Part shown: positions 53,559 to 63,919 of the stretch, piece after piece
Position numbering within the stretch: the first letter of the stretch is position 1
Layout: each line of letters opens with the position of its first letter
Notes under the pieces: model-generated
Told to the model about the DNA's origin: nothing
The model's database searches: none
What the model saw: only the letters and a program-made list of their open reading frames with translations
Translations under genes and position numbers: made by a program
Origin: CAZIXN01 sp039180415
Lineage (GTDB): Bacteria > Planctomycetota > Phycisphaerae > Phycisphaerales > Phycisphaeraceae
DNA length: 64,000 nucleotides
Direction: 5' to 3'
NCBI GenBank assembly: GCA_039180415.1
Contig: JBCDDH010000002.1
Coordinates: 30,159-94,158, forward strand

Positions 53559-55733
53559 GTGCCTGTGTCCACGTCTGATCCTCTCTGGCCCGAAACCACC
53601 GCTCGACTCCCCGACGCGCCGGGCGTGCTCGCCTGCCGGTTCCGACCCGACACGACCTTGATCGAAGTCAGCGACGCGTACTGCGAAGCGTTCGGCAGGT
53701 CGCGAGAACAGCTGATCGGCCGGCCGTTCCTCGAGCTCGTGCCCGAGCAGGAACACGACGCCATCCGCGCGAAGCTCGCGGCACTCACGCCGCGGAACCC
53801 GAGCCACACCTATCACCACCGCGTGCACCGGCCCGACGGCACGCAAGGCGTCCAGCAGTGGGTCGATCGCGCCCAATTCGACGGGCTCGGCCGGCTGCTG
53901 GGGTACGAATCGGTCGGACGGGACATCAGCACGCTCGAACTGACGCAGGTCGCGCTGCACGAATCGGAGGAGCGCTTTCGGCTGATCGCCGAGAACCTGC
54001 GCGAGGTGTTTTGGGTCATGGACCCGCTGAGGCAGACGGTCAAGTACGTCAGCCCGGCGGTGACGGACGTGTTGGGCGTGACGCCGTTGGAGCTGTACGC
54101 CGAGCCAGTGCGTTGGCTGGAGCAGGTGCACCCCGACGACCGCGTGGAGGTGGAAGCCTCTCTGCTGCGGGTGCACGAGCACGACTTCGACCTGACGTAC
54201 CGCATCTGCACGGAAAAGGGCGCGACGCGGTACGTCCGCAGCCGGGGATACCCCGTGGGCAACGGGTCGGCGGTGGGCACCATCGTCGACGTGACGGTCG
54301 AGTACCGCAGCTTCGAAGTGGCCCGGCTCAACGAAGAGCGGTTCCAGGCGTTGATGGCGGGCTCGCTGGACGCGATCTACCTGTTCCGCAGCGTGCGGGA
54401 CGCGGCGGGAGCGATCGTCGACTTCGAGTTTGTGGATGTGAACCGGCGCGGGGCCGAGCTGATCAGCCGGACCCCCGACGAAGTGGTGGGCCAGCGGCTC
54501 TGCGAGCTGTTGCCGATTAACCGCACCAACGGGTACTTCGAGGAGTACCGATCGGTGGCCGAGACGCGGGAGCCGTTCGCGGACGAGATCGAGATCGACG
54601 CGGCGGACCAGGGGCTGCACGCGACGTACCTGCAGCGTCAGGTGATCCCGCTGGGCGACGGCGTGGCGATCACGACCCGCGACATCACGCAGCGCCGGCG
54701 GGACGAGCTGGAGATCGCCCGGCTGTATCTCCAGACCCAGGCGATCCTCGACGCGGTGCCCTCATTCATTTTCTACAAGGACGCGCACAACCGGATCTTG
54801 CGGGTGAACCGCGCCGCGGCCGAGTCGATCGGCAAGCCGGTCCACGAGATCGAAGGCCGGAACACGGAGGACATCTTCCCGCAAGACGCCGCGGCTTACT
54901 ACAAGGACGACGTCGCGGTGATGCGTTCGGGCGAGCCCAAGCTCGGCTACGTGGAGGCCTACGACGTGCCCGACCGCGGCAAGCGGTACATCCAGACCGA
55001 CAAGGTGCCGATGTTCGACGACGCCGGCCAACCGGTGGGCGTGCTGGCCGTGGCCACCGACGTCACCGAACGCCGGCAGGCGGCGATCGAGCGCGACGAA
55101 CTCGAGCTCGCCCTCGAAGAGCGTCGGCTCATCGGGCACGAGCTGCACGACGGCGTCGGCCAACAGCTCACGGGCCTGCGCATGCTCATCGAGTCGGCCC
55201 GCAAGACCAACGCCAAGGGCCGGGGCGTCGATCAGGACACCCTCGACGAGCTCGCCACGATCATCGCCGACGCTACCGGCGAGGTCCGCCGCCTGATCGA
55301 TGGCCTGCTGCCCGAACGCGTCGCCGCCGCCGAGCTGCCCGGGGCGCTCCGCAAGCTCGTCGACCGGTTTGCCCGGCAACACCGGCTCGAGGTGGGCCTG
55401 GACGTCGACGCCGACGTCGATGCGCTGGCCGACGCGCTCGACGACGCGGTGGCCGATCACCTGCTCATGATCGCCCACGAGGCCGCGCACAACGCCGCCA
55501 AGCACGCCCAGGCCGGCCGGCTGTCGGTCACGCTCTCGCAGGACGACGAGGCGCTCGTGCTCGAGGTCCGAGACGACGGTCGGGGAATCACTGAAAACCC
55601 GGAACCTGATTCCGGGTCGGGTAAAGGGCTGACGATCATGCGTCACCGCGCCGATATGATCGATGCTTCGCTAAGCGTCTTCCGGAATCACCGGGGAGGC
55701 ACCACCGTCCGCTGCGTTAAACCCTTGGAATAA
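53559..55733 (+). CDS. Multi-PAS sensor histidine kinase (HisKA_3, NarX-like)
   Basis: A 724-residue cytoplasmic kinase. About four PAS domains in a row: residues about 20-125, 135-255, 255-375 and 385-505 (boundaries by eye: FEFVDVNRRGAELISRTPDE, FIFYKDAHNRILRVNRAAAE, GQPVGVLAVATDVTERRQA). Then a dimerisation/phosphotransfer helix with ELALEERRLIGHELHDGVGQ, the phospho-acceptor His in that motif, and a HATPase with IAHEAAHNAAKHAQA, VRDDGRGITEN and GLTIMRHRADMID. No membrane helices, so it senses a cytoplasmic signal. It starts with GTG at 53559, and 31 bases downstream begins its likely partner, the LuxR-type regulator. Confidence 0.92.
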   Translation: MPVSTSDPLWPETTARLPDAPGVLACRFRPDTTLIEVSDAYCEAFGRSREQLIGRPFLELVPEQEHDAIRAKLAALTPRNPSHTYHHRVHRPDGTQGVQQWVDRAQFDGLGRLLGYESVGRDISTLELTQVALHESEERFRLIAENLREVFWVMDPLRQTVKYVSPAVTDVLGVTPLELYAEPVRWLEQVHPDDRVEVEASLLRVHEHDFDLTYRICTEKGATRYVRSRGYPVGNGSAVGTIVDVTVEYRSFEVARLNEERFQALMAGSLDAIYLFRSVRDAAGAIVDFEFVDVNRRGAELISRTPDEVVGQRLCELLPINRTNGYFEEYRSVAETREPFADEIEIDAADQGLHATYLQRQVIPLGDGVAITTRDITQRRRDELEIARLYLQTQAILDAVPSFIFYKDAHNRILRVNRAAAESIGKPVHEIEGRNTEDIFPQDAAAYYKDDVAVMRSGEPKLGYVEAYDVPDRGKRYIQTDKVPMFDDAGQPVGVLAVATDVTERRQAAIERDELELALEERRLIGHELHDGVGQQLTGLRMLIESARKTNAKGRGVDQDTLDELATIIADATGEVRRLIDGLLPERVAAAELPGALRKLVDRFARQHRLEVGLDVDADVDALADALDDAVADHLLMIAHEAAHNAAKHAQAGRLSVTLSQDDEALVLEVRDDGRGITENPEPDSGSGKGLTIMRHRADMIDASLSVFRNHRGGTTVRCVKPLE

Positions 55734-55764
55734 GGCCATCGACCGTGTCGGCCCGAGACCACCG

Positions 55765-56475
55765 ATGAATTCCACCGCCACCGCCATGACCGACGCCGCC
55801 CCGAAGACCGACGCGATCCGTGCCGCCCGCATCGTCCTCATCGACGACCACCCGATCGTTCGCAAGGGGCTGGTCGCCACGCTCGCCGCCGAGGACGACC
55901 TGGACATCGTCGGCGAGGCGTCTTCGGTCTCCGAGGGTTACCAGAAGCTCCGTGACCTGCGCCCCGACCTGGCCGTCGTCGATTTGTCGCTGGGCGACGG
56001 GCACGGCCTCGAGCTGATCAAGCAGGTCCACGCCCACGATTGGGGCATCAAGATCCTCGTCTGCTCGATGCTTGACGAAGCGCTCTACACCGACCGCGTC
56101 GTCCGCGCCGGCGCGTCGGGGTATCTCCGCAAAGACCAGGCCGCCGACCACGTCGTCGAGGCCGTCCGGGCCATCCTCTCGGGCAGCTTGTACCTCTCCG
56201 AATCCGCCACGTCCCGCGTGCTCGCCCAGATCAGCAGCGGCCAGAGCGTCCGTGGCGAGACGGCGATCGACCAGCTCTCCGACCGCGAGCTCGAAGTGTT
56301 CGAGATGATCGGCGACGGCCTGGGCTCCCGCGAGATCGCCGGCCGGCTCCACCTGTCGATCAAAACCGTCGAGACCTACCGCGAAAAGATCAAGGCCAAA
56401 CTCGAACTCAAGAACGGCAACGAACTCACCCGTCACGCCATCCACTACCGGATGCGCGAGCAGGACGGCGTCTGA
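55765..56475 (+). CDS. NarL/LuxR-type response regulator
   Basis: A 236-residue transcription factor. Receiver domain (RIVLIDDHPIVRKGLV, phospho-acceptor in AVVDLSLGDGHGLE, SGYLRKDQAADHVVEAV), then a LuxR helix-turn-helix (LSDRELEVFEMIGDGLGSRE and LHLSIKTVETYREKIKAKL). It is in one operon with the upstream PAS kinase (31-base gap), so the two form a two-component pair. It is convergent with the RND transporter. Target genes cannot be read from the sequence. Confidence 0.94.
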   Translation: MNSTATAMTDAAPKTDAIRAARIVLIDDHPIVRKGLVATLAAEDDLDIVGEASSVSEGYQKLRDLRPDLAVVDLSLGDGHGLELIKQVHAHDWGIKILVCSMLDEALYTDRVVRAGASGYLRKDQAADHVVEAVRAILSGSLYLSESATSRVLAQISSGQSVRGETAIDQLSDRELEVFEMIGDGLGSREIAGRLHLSIKTVETYREKIKAKLELKNGNELTRHAIHYRMREQDGV

Positions 56476-56493
56476 GCCGACCCGATTGAATCT

Positions 56494-59400
56494 TCAAGCC
56501 GGGCGAAGCTCACGCCCCCCGGCCCCGGCGGGCGGTTCGACGGCTTCATAGACCCGCCGCTCCCCCGCGTCGCCGAACCACAGCCACCGCGCCGCCCGCT
56601 TGCCGTCGTCCAGCATCAGCATCAGGCAGGGGAGTACGCCCAGGATCAGCACCGTCGCGCAGATCAGCCCGCCCGCGATCGAGATCGCCATCGGGATCAG
56701 GAACCGCGCCTGGAAGCTCGTCTCCAGGATCAGCGGCGTCAGGCCCAGCACCGTCGTCACCGTCGTCAGGAAGATCGCCCGCAGGCGGGCCCGGCCGGCG
56801 TCGAGCAGCGCGTTGAACACGTCCACGCCCGCCCCCCGCCGCTCGTTGAAGAACTGCACGTAGATCAGCGAATCGTTCACCACGATCCCCGCCAGCGCGA
56901 CCAGCCCGATCAGCGACAGGAACGTCAGCGAGTAGCCCATGATGAAGTGCCCCCACACCGCGCCGATCAGCGAGAACGGGATCACCGCCATGACGGTCAG
57001 CGGTTGGAGGTACGAACCGAAAAGCCACGCGAGGATGATGTAGATCATCACCGCCGCTGCGCCCGCGCCCAAAGGCAGGGACGCGAACGCGTCGCCCATC
57101 TGTTCCTGGCGGCCCGCGTAGCTGACTTCCACGCCCGGGAACGCCGCCCGCAACTCGTCCAGGTCCAGCGCGGCGGTCACCGCTTCGGGCGACACGCCTT
57201 CTCGCACGTACGCCTGCACGTTGACGACGCGCTGCCGGTCGTTGCGGCGGATGGTCGCGTAAGCCGCGTCGCTGACGATGTCCGCGACCTCGGTCAGCGG
57301 CACGGGCGTGCCCGAAGGCGTGACCAGCCAGGCGTTTTCGATGTCGGCCAGGCTGCGGCGGGTGTCCTCGTCGATGCGGACGCGGACGTCGATGTCCTCT
57401 CGCTCGGCGGCGAAGGTGTGCGGCTCGAGGCCGAAGAGGAACCCGCGGACCTGCAACGCGATGTCGGTCGGGGTCAGGCCCACCGCCGCCGCGTCCGCGG
57501 GGCGGGGCACGATCCGTTGCTCGGGTTGGCCCAGGTCGTTGTCGTCGCTCACGTCCGCCACGTCCGCGAAGCCCAGCAGCGTCGCCCGCAGCGCGGCGCT
57601 CGCCTCCTGCAACTGCCCCACGTCCTGGCCCCGCAGCTTCACCGAGATGTCCGCGCCGCCCGGGCCGCCGCTGATCGGTTCGAACGTGATGCGGTCCACT
57701 TCGTCCAGCTGCCCGACCAGCGCGTCGCGCAGCGACTGGATCACCTGCGGCGACGGCCGCCGGCCCGGCGTCTCGACCGCCGTGAGCTCCAGGAAGATCT
57801 GCGCCAGGTGCGGCGAGTACGCGCTGGTCTGGCCGGTGTCGATGTTCGCGCTCTGGCCGATCGTCACGGAGACCGCCTTGAACTCCGGCAGCGCCTGCGC
57901 GACGCGCTCGATCCGGCCGGCCACGTCCGCGGTCGTGGTCTCGGGCGTGCCGATGGGCAGCCGGACGTTCACAATGATCGTTTCCGCGTCGTTCTGCGGC
58001 AGGAATTCGAACGGCACACGGCCGCCCGCGATCATCCCCGTCGACACGAGCAGCACCCCCAGCACCCCGGCCACGAACACGTACCGCAGCCGCAACGCCT
58101 TGGCCAACGCCGCGGCGTAGGCGGGCACGATCTTATCGTTGATGATCGCGTCACGGCGCTCCTCAAAGCGTTGGAACAGGCTGTGCTTGCCGCCGTGCCC
58201 CCGCTCGTACCGCTCGCGTTGGCGGTCGCGGTGGATCAGCGAGTGGCCCATGTGGCTGGGCAGGATCAGCAGGCACTCGACCAGGGACATGATCAACGCG
58301 CACGCCACGACCACGGGCAGCGCGCCCAGCAGGTCGCCGATGTTCCCTTCGATCCACGTCAGGGGCAGAAACGCGACGATCGAGGTCATAACCGTGGCCA
58401 CGACCGGCCATTGCACCTGCCCCGCGCCCTTGACGGCCGCTTCGAGCGCCGGCTCGCCTTCTTCGTGGCGCCGCTGGATGTTCTCGGAGACCACGATGGC
58501 GTCGTCCACGAGCAGCCCGAGCACGACGATCAGCCCAAACATGGTCAGCAGGTTGAGCGTGACGTCCATGAAGCCCATGAGCACGAGCGTGCCGGCCAGC
58601 GCGGTGATCAACCCGACGCCCACCCAGAACGCGACCCGCCAATTCAGGAACACCAGCAGCGTGCCGAACACCAGCAGCGCGCCGTAAAACGCGTTGCGCA
58701 GGAGCAGGTCCAGCCGACCTTCCACGAAGCGGGCCAGGTCGGTGAACACCGCGAGTTGGGCGCCGCCCGGCAGCGGCCGCGCGTTGGTTTGGGCCAGCTC
58801 GATGGCGCTTTGGACGTGCGGCTTGGTCAGCGACGACCAGCGGCTCTGCCCCGCGTCGCCGCCGGAGCGCACCGCGACGTAGGCTCGGACCATCTCGGCC
58901 ATCTTCACGATGTCCTGGTCGCCAACCTTGAACACCGTGAGGTACACCGCGGGCTGGCCGTTGAAGCGGTTCTCGATGCCCGTGTCGGTGAAGCCCTCGG
59001 TGACTTTCGCGACGTCGCCGACCTTGACGACTTCGCCGTTCATGGTGGCCTTGACGACGATCTGCTCGATGGCCGGGGCGCGTTCGGCGACGCCCATGGT
59101 GCGGACGTTGGTGTTGCCCGCGGCGTTGCGGACGGTCCCGCCGGGCACCTCGCGCATCCAGTTGCCGATGGCGTTGGACACCGCGGTGATGGGCACGCCG
59201 TGTTCGAGCAGCGCGTTCTGGCGGACGTTGACGCTCAGCTCGTAGCCGCGCGAGCCGTCGATGGCGATCTCGCCCATGTCGGGTAGGGCCTGCAGGTCGT
59301 CCTTGAGCGCGAGGGCGGCGCGCTTGAGCGCGAGCTCCTCGAGGTCGCCGTAGACCGCGAGCATGATCACCGGCAGCCGCGGCTCGTTGAGCGCGAGCGT

Positions 59401-59775
59401 GATCTCTTCGGATTCCTCCGGCAGGTCCTGCAGGGCGTCGATGCGACGTTCTAACTCGTCGAGCGCCTGATCGGGGTTTTGGCCTTCGACGAAGTTGACG
59501 ACGATGCCGCCGCCGCCCTCGCCGACGGTGCTGTTGAGCTCGTCGACTTCGTCGAGGTCGAAGATCGCGTCCTCGACCTTGATGACCAGCGTCTCTTCGA
59601 TTTCCTCGGGCGTGGCCCCGGGGTAGGCGAGCGTGATCGTGGCCGATTCGGACTCGACCTCGGGGAAGAACTGCTTGCGCAAGGTGGACGCGGCGACCAG
59701 GCCCGCGGCGAGCAGGCCGAACATCAAGAGGTTGGCGGGCACCGGGTTGCGGACGCCGAAGGACGCGAGGCTCAT
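56494..59775 (-). CDS. RND-family efflux transporter permease
   Basis: A 1093-residue inner-membrane pump, AcrB/HAE1-like. Start MSLASFGVRNPVPANLLMFG with the first membrane helix, then a large periplasmic loop, the membrane block with the proton-relay region (GLIVVLGLLVDDAIVVSENI), a second periplasmic loop and a second membrane block (LAGIVVNDSLIYVQFFNERR, LTTVTTVLGLTPLIL). The two halves are internal duplications. It exports drugs, lipids or metals through an outer-membrane channel encoded elsewhere. The start overlaps the upstream adaptor stop by 4 bases (ATGA), so the two are translationally coupled. Confidence 0.93.
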   Translation of the reverse strand: MSLASFGVRNPVPANLLMFGLLAAGLVAASTLRKQFFPEVESESATITLAYPGATPEEIEETLVIKVEDAIFDLDEVDELNSTVGEGGGGIVVNFVEGQNPDQALDELERRIDALQDLPEESEEITLALNEPRLPVIMLAVYGDLEELALKRAALALKDDLQALPDMGEIAIDGSRGYELSVNVRQNALLEHGVPITAVSNAIGNWMREVPGGTVRNAAGNTNVRTMGVAERAPAIEQIVVKATMNGEVVKVGDVAKVTEGFTDTGIENRFNGQPAVYLTVFKVGDQDIVKMAEMVRAYVAVRSGGDAGQSRWSSLTKPHVQSAIELAQTNARPLPGGAQLAVFTDLARFVEGRLDLLLRNAFYGALLVFGTLLVFLNWRVAFWVGVGLITALAGTLVLMGFMDVTLNLLTMFGLIVVLGLLVDDAIVVSENIQRRHEEGEPALEAAVKGAGQVQWPVVATVMTSIVAFLPLTWIEGNIGDLLGALPVVVACALIMSLVECLLILPSHMGHSLIHRDRQRERYERGHGGKHSLFQRFEERRDAIINDKIVPAYAAALAKALRLRYVFVAGVLGVLLVSTGMIAGGRVPFEFLPQNDAETIIVNVRLPIGTPETTTADVAGRIERVAQALPEFKAVSVTIGQSANIDTGQTSAYSPHLAQIFLELTAVETPGRRPSPQVIQSLRDALVGQLDEVDRITFEPISGGPGGADISVKLRGQDVGQLQEASAALRATLLGFADVADVSDDNDLGQPEQRIVPRPADAAAVGLTPTDIALQVRGFLFGLEPHTFAAEREDIDVRVRIDEDTRRSLADIENAWLVTPSGTPVPLTEVADIVSDAAYATIRRNDRQRVVNVQAYVREGVSPEAVTAALDLDELRAAFPGVEVSYAGRQEQMGDAFASLPLGAGAAAVMIYIILAWLFGSYLQPLTVMAVIPFSLIGAVWGHFIMGYSLTFLSLIGLVALAGIVVNDSLIYVQFFNERRGAGVDVFNALLDAGRARLRAIFLTTVTTVLGLTPLILETSFQARFLIPMAISIAGGLICATVLILGVLPCLMLMLDDGKRAARWLWFGDAGERRVYEAVEPPAGAGGRELRPA

Positions 59776-61253
59776 GGCGCCCCCGGCAGATCGGCGTCCG
59801 GGGCGTCACCCGCCGGCGCCGGGGCGGCGGGCGGGCTCAGCCGGTTGCGGACCGGCACGGGCGTGACGGCCTGGCCATCGAGCAGCGTGCTGCTGCCGGT
59901 GGCGAGGATCGGGGTGCCCGCCGGCAACGCGTCGTCGGGCAGGGCCGCCCATTCGTCGTCGGTCAGGCCGGTATCGGGCAGGGCTTGCCGCAAGGGGAAC
60001 AGCGGTTCGACCGCCAGGCTCACGACCGTGGGCACGCCGGCGTCGTCGGGGATCACGGCCTGCACGCGCTGCCGGCGGATGGCTCGGCGGGGGATCACGA
60101 GGCGCGGCGTCGGATCGCCGGTCAACACGTCGACCTGCACGAACGTGCCGGGTGCGAGGCGTTGATCGGCCGGGGCTTGCGTCTGGTCCCGCACGGCGTA
60201 GACGGTCAACGCTCGCATCTGCGGATCGACTTCCGGCGCGACGCGGGACACGACCGCTTCGAAGCCGCGGTCGGTCATGTTGGTCGGTCGCAGCGTGACG
60301 CGGTCGCCGACGCGGACCGACGCCTGGGCCGCGGCGGGCAGGGCGATGGGCACCTCGATGACGTCCGGATCGACGATGCGGGCGACCTGCTGACCGGGCG
60401 CGACGGACTCGCCGGGTTCGACGGCGACGCTTTGGAGGACGCCGGCCAGGGGCGCGACGATCGTGGTGCGTTGCAGGTTCTCCTGGGCGAGCCGGCGTTG
60501 GGCGTCCAGGCCGGCCCGCTGCGCGGCGATGCCGGTGCGGCGGGGGGGCAACGCGTCGAGGACTTCCTGTGTGAGGTTGGCGGCGCGGCGGGTCTGGAGC
60601 ACTACGCTGCGGGCGCGGTCGAGGTCCTGGTCGGTCGCGACGTTGCGTTCGTTGAGCCGGTTGACGCGGGCCAGTTCGTCCAGGGCGATCTTGAGGTCCT
60701 GCTTCTCGATCTCCAAGCGTTCTTCGAGGCGGCTCTGTTGGGTGTCCAGCTGTTCGAGGCTGGCGTCCGATTCGGCGAGGGCGGCGTCGAGGCGGGCGAC
60801 CTCGGCCCGGAAGTCGGTGGGGTCGAGCTGCGCGAGTACGTCGCCGGCCTGCACGCGGGCCCCGTCCAGGATCTCCGGCGGGACCGACGCGACGGTGGCG
60901 GTGACGCGGGCGGGGACGTTGGTGGCGTCCAGCGCGCGGGCGGTGCCGTAGCCGCGGTAGGGCCGCTGGACCGGGACGGTGACCGGGGTGTAGGTCAAGA
61001 CGCGGGTGCGGGCACGCTGGGCGTCGTCGGCGTCGAGCGTCGGAGCGGTCGCCCGCAAGGCCGCGAACACGCCGGCCCCGGTTCCGATAAGCAGCACGAC
61101 CGCGACGACACGAACCGGAAGGGTCCACCACGGCCCCCGCGACGAAGGATGCTTCGGTACGTGCGGCGGCCGCGACGCCCCCGCGACATCTCGCGTCGGA
61201 GCGGGCCGGGGCGCGGTCGGCGGGGAGACGGCGGGCGTATCGGTGGCGGTCAT
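59772..61253 (-). CDS. RND periplasmic adaptor (membrane fusion protein)
   Basis: A 493-residue membrane fusion protein. Pro-rich cytoplasmic N-terminus, one anchor helix (TLPVRVVAVVLLIGTGAGV), a beta-barrel/lipoyl part (VSVPPEILDGARVQAGDV-like: ASVPPEILDGARVQAGDVLA), an alpha-helical hairpin of about 110 residues (LAESDASLEQLDTQQSRLEE, LAQENLQRTTIVAPLAGVLQ) and further barrel domains. It bridges the RND pump and an outer-membrane channel. On its strand a TAGACT hexamer about 45 bases before the start may be the -10. First gene of the two-gene efflux operon. Confidence 0.9.
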   Translation of the reverse strand: MTATDTPAVSPPTAPRPAPTRDVAGASRPPHVPKHPSSRGPWWTLPVRVVAVVLLIGTGAGVFAALRATAPTLDADDAQRARTRVLTYTPVTVPVQRPYRGYGTARALDATNVPARVTATVASVPPEILDGARVQAGDVLAQLDPTDFRAEVARLDAALAESDASLEQLDTQQSRLEERLEIEKQDLKIALDELARVNRLNERNVATDQDLDRARSVVLQTRRAANLTQEVLDALPPRRTGIAAQRAGLDAQRRLAQENLQRTTIVAPLAGVLQSVAVEPGESVAPGQQVARIVDPDVIEVPIALPAAAQASVRVGDRVTLRPTNMTDRGFEAVVSRVAPEVDPQMRALTVYAVRDQTQAPADQRLAPGTFVQVDVLTGDPTPRLVIPRRAIRRQRVQAVIPDDAGVPTVVSLAVEPLFPLRQALPDTGLTDDEWAALPDDALPAGTPILATGSSTLLDGQAVTPVPVRNRLSPPAAPAPAGDAPDADLPGAP

Positions 61254-61341
61254 GGTGGTCTCGGCCGGCGTGCAGCGCCAACTCCACCAAGTCTACGTCG
61301 GCCAACTGCCGAAGGTTCCTTAGGCGAGCTCGGGCCCTGGT

Positions 61342-63810
61342 TCAGCCCAGCCGTTCGTGGACCTGCGCGAGCACCCGCCGCAGCGCCGCGTCGAAGGTCA
61401 GCCGGGCGTCGACCGCGGCGCGCTGCTCGAGCAAGAGGCGTCCCACGGCCGGCGGGTCCGCGCGCAACGCCGTCCACCGCGCCGCCAGGCCTTCCGCGTT
61501 GCCAAAGGAAACCGTTTCCAAGCCGGGCATCGCCGGCTCCGCCCCGTCCGCGTCCGGCAAGACGCCCGCGCCCTGCCAAGCGCGAACCTGTGCCGCCACG
61601 TCGCCCGCCAAGTCCCAGGTCACGCCCCGCAACTCGGCGGTCAGCCGCGCGTACGCCGTCAGCTGGGCGTCGTCTGCGGCCAACGCTTCTCGGACCCGAT
61701 CGTCGCTCGCGGCGTGCGGCGTGTGTTCGGCGAGGAACGCCGCCACCCGCTGCAAGCCGACGTGTCCGGGGTGGTCCCGCACCAGCACCGGCGTGCCGGC
61801 TTGCAGCGCGTCGAGCATCCGGTGGTGCGTGAAGCAGATGTACGGCTCGAGGTGCAACACGAACTCGGCTTCCGCCGTCGCGGTTTGCAGCCCCGCGTGG
61901 TCCAGCGGCCCGCGGTCGTAGGCGGCGAAGCGCGGGTGCGTCGACCAGCCCCGACCGTGCACGTTTAGGCGCAGGCCTTCCCGCTCGGCCAAGTCGGCCA
62001 CCCAGCCCAACGCCTGCTGCCGGTAAAGCCCGGTGTTCAGCGGGTTCCACAACGCGTCGCGCAGCCCGCGACGCGTCGCGGGCGGGTGGCCCGGGATCGC
62101 GCCTTGCTCTACCAGGTCGTCGAGCAGCGCGTCGATGTCCGGCTCGGTCGGCAGGCTCCCGCCCTCGTCGTACCACGCGACCATTCGTCGCGCGGCGATT
62201 TCTAAGACCCGCCGCTGGTCGCCCTTTGCTTTCGAGACCGTTTGTTCGACCAGACCATCGACGGTGGCCGAAACGTTGGACGCGTAGAGCAGGTCCGGGC
62301 CGGTGCGGGCGGACCAGGCGGTGGCCAGGGCGTCGGCGGTTTCTTCGATCGGCTCCGTGCCGCCCGCGTCCGCTCCCGAAGGTCGAGGGTTGGTGACCAT
62401 CATCGGCATGTCGAGGCATTGCCGGGCGGGGTAGCCGTGGTCGTGGACGAGCCGCGGCGCGAAGAACGTCAGAACGAAATCGCGGTCCGTGACCGACCGG
62501 CCGACGTCGCGGTTCATCAGCCGGGGCAGGGCGTCCTGAATCCAGAACAGCACGGGCACGCCGGGAGGCACGACCGATTCGATGAACTTCCGCGGCGTGT
62601 CGATCGTGAACAGCGCGTCGGGCGCGAACGACTCGAACAGTTCCGTGAGCGCGGCCGGCGCGAATCGTTCGTGCGGCGACGACTCCATGAACACCCGCGC
62701 GTCCCAACCCAGCCGACGCAACGCCGCCGCCGAGTCGCGGGCGGCGTATTGCAGCACGGTCGTGAAGCGCGAGGTGAGCACCGCGATGCGCGGCGTCCGC
62801 GGCGGGTTCGGGCCGAAGTAGGCGGCCTCTGACTCGTCGTCGCGCCGGGCGTAGGCGTCGAAGACCGCCCGGCTCCGGCCCGCCCAGGCCGTCCGGGCTT
62901 CGTCGCTAAGCCGCTTGAGTTCCGGGCCGAGCGCTTCGGCGATCGCCGGATCGGGGCACACCGCCTGCGCGGGCGTCGGCGTCCACGGACGATCGGCACA
63001 GGCCCGCCCGAACGACGCCGCCCAGTCCGCGCCGACGCGCCACGCGAACCGCGCGTCCGCGATCGGCCCGCCTGGCCCGGCCCAGTCGTGCAGATGCATT
63101 GCCATCAGCAGCCGGTCAACGTCGGGCTCGAACACGTGCACCGCGAGGGCTTGATCCATGAAAAGCGTCGGCGGGTTCTGGGCCAACCACGTTAGCGCCG
63201 CGCCGTCGCCCACGCTCAGCAGGCCCAGCGGTGCGCCAGGGTGGTCTGCGAGGGTCGCCTGGACCTGTTTGAGGAACGCCGGCCAGCGGCCGGCCGGCGG
63301 CACCACCGCGTACTGGCCGTTCTCCCCGCGACACACCACCCGCAGCACGCCGCCCTCGTCGCGGAACAGCCGGTACGCCGAGGCGTCGCTCATGGTCGGC
63401 AGCACCGCGGTCGCGTCCGCCGAAGCCGCGTCCGCCGCGGGCAGCCGCGCTTCGAGTTGCTCGGCCAGCGCGGGGCGGTGCTCGCGCAACGCCGCGAAGT
63501 TGCCGGCCACGTTCCGCAGGTGCGCGTCCTGGTCCGTCGGCTGCGCGAGGCACGCCAACGCCGCCAACGCCTCGTTCCACCGCCGGGCCTGCAAGAACCA
63601 CACCGCCGCCTGCCGCCCCGCGTTGTCCAGCGAGCCCCGAGGCACGCGAGGGTCGTCCGCTACCGGCCGCAACGCCGCCAGCAGCCCGTCCGCGTCTTCG
63701 TGGTGCAGCGCCGCCTGCAGATCGGACAAGCACGCCGACACCGCGACCGCGTCCAGCGGGGCGGCGGCCGGCCGGGGAGACGGGTTCAGCCACGACGACG
63801 CGTCTTCCAT
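61342..63810 (-). CDS. Large glycosyltransferase-like protein
   Basis: An 822-residue cytoplasmic protein. The N-terminal 330 residues are helical and variable. From about 340 a GT-B-like fold appears (RIAVLTSRFTTVLQYAARDS, LFTIDTPRKFIESVVPPGVP, VLFWIQDALPRLMN) and the last part resembles CgeB-type glycosyltransferases (LRLNVHGRGWSTHPRF, AEFVLHLEPYICFTHHRMLD, ALQAGTPVLVRDHPGHVGLQ). It probably adds sugars to a protein or surface glycan; donor and acceptor unknown. It lies beside, but 89 bases away from, the efflux operon on the same strand. Confidence 0.75.
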   Translation of the reverse strand: MEDASSWLNPSPRPAAAPLDAVAVSACLSDLQAALHHEDADGLLAALRPVADDPRVPRGSLDNAGRQAAVWFLQARRWNEALAALACLAQPTDQDAHLRNVAGNFAALREHRPALAEQLEARLPAADAASADATAVLPTMSDASAYRLFRDEGGVLRVVCRGENGQYAVVPPAGRWPAFLKQVQATLADHPGAPLGLLSVGDGAALTWLAQNPPTLFMDQALAVHVFEPDVDRLLMAMHLHDWAGPGGPIADARFAWRVGADWAASFGRACADRPWTPTPAQAVCPDPAIAEALGPELKRLSDEARTAWAGRSRAVFDAYARRDDESEAAYFGPNPPRTPRIAVLTSRFTTVLQYAARDSAAALRRLGWDARVFMESSPHERFAPAALTELFESFAPDALFTIDTPRKFIESVVPPGVPVLFWIQDALPRLMNRDVGRSVTDRDFVLTFFAPRLVHDHGYPARQCLDMPMMVTNPRPSGADAGGTEPIEETADALATAWSARTGPDLLYASNVSATVDGLVEQTVSKAKGDQRRVLEIAARRMVAWYDEGGSLPTEPDIDALLDDLVEQGAIPGHPPATRRGLRDALWNPLNTGLYRQQALGWVADLAEREGLRLNVHGRGWSTHPRFAAYDRGPLDHAGLQTATAEAEFVLHLEPYICFTHHRMLDALQAGTPVLVRDHPGHVGLQRVAAFLAEHTPHAASDDRVREALAADDAQLTAYARLTAELRGVTWDLAGDVAAQVRAWQGAGVLPDADGAEPAMPGLETVSFGNAEGLAARWTALRADPPAVGRLLLEQRAAVDARLTFDAALRRVLAQVHERLG

Positions 63811-63919
63811 GCCCCGCGCATCGGCGATCGCACGAAGCGGCCGCGAATTATCGGCCCGTCCGCCGAGGCTCGGCGACGCGTGGCCCGCCGCCGCGCAAAA
63901 CGTCGATGACGTTCAAGTC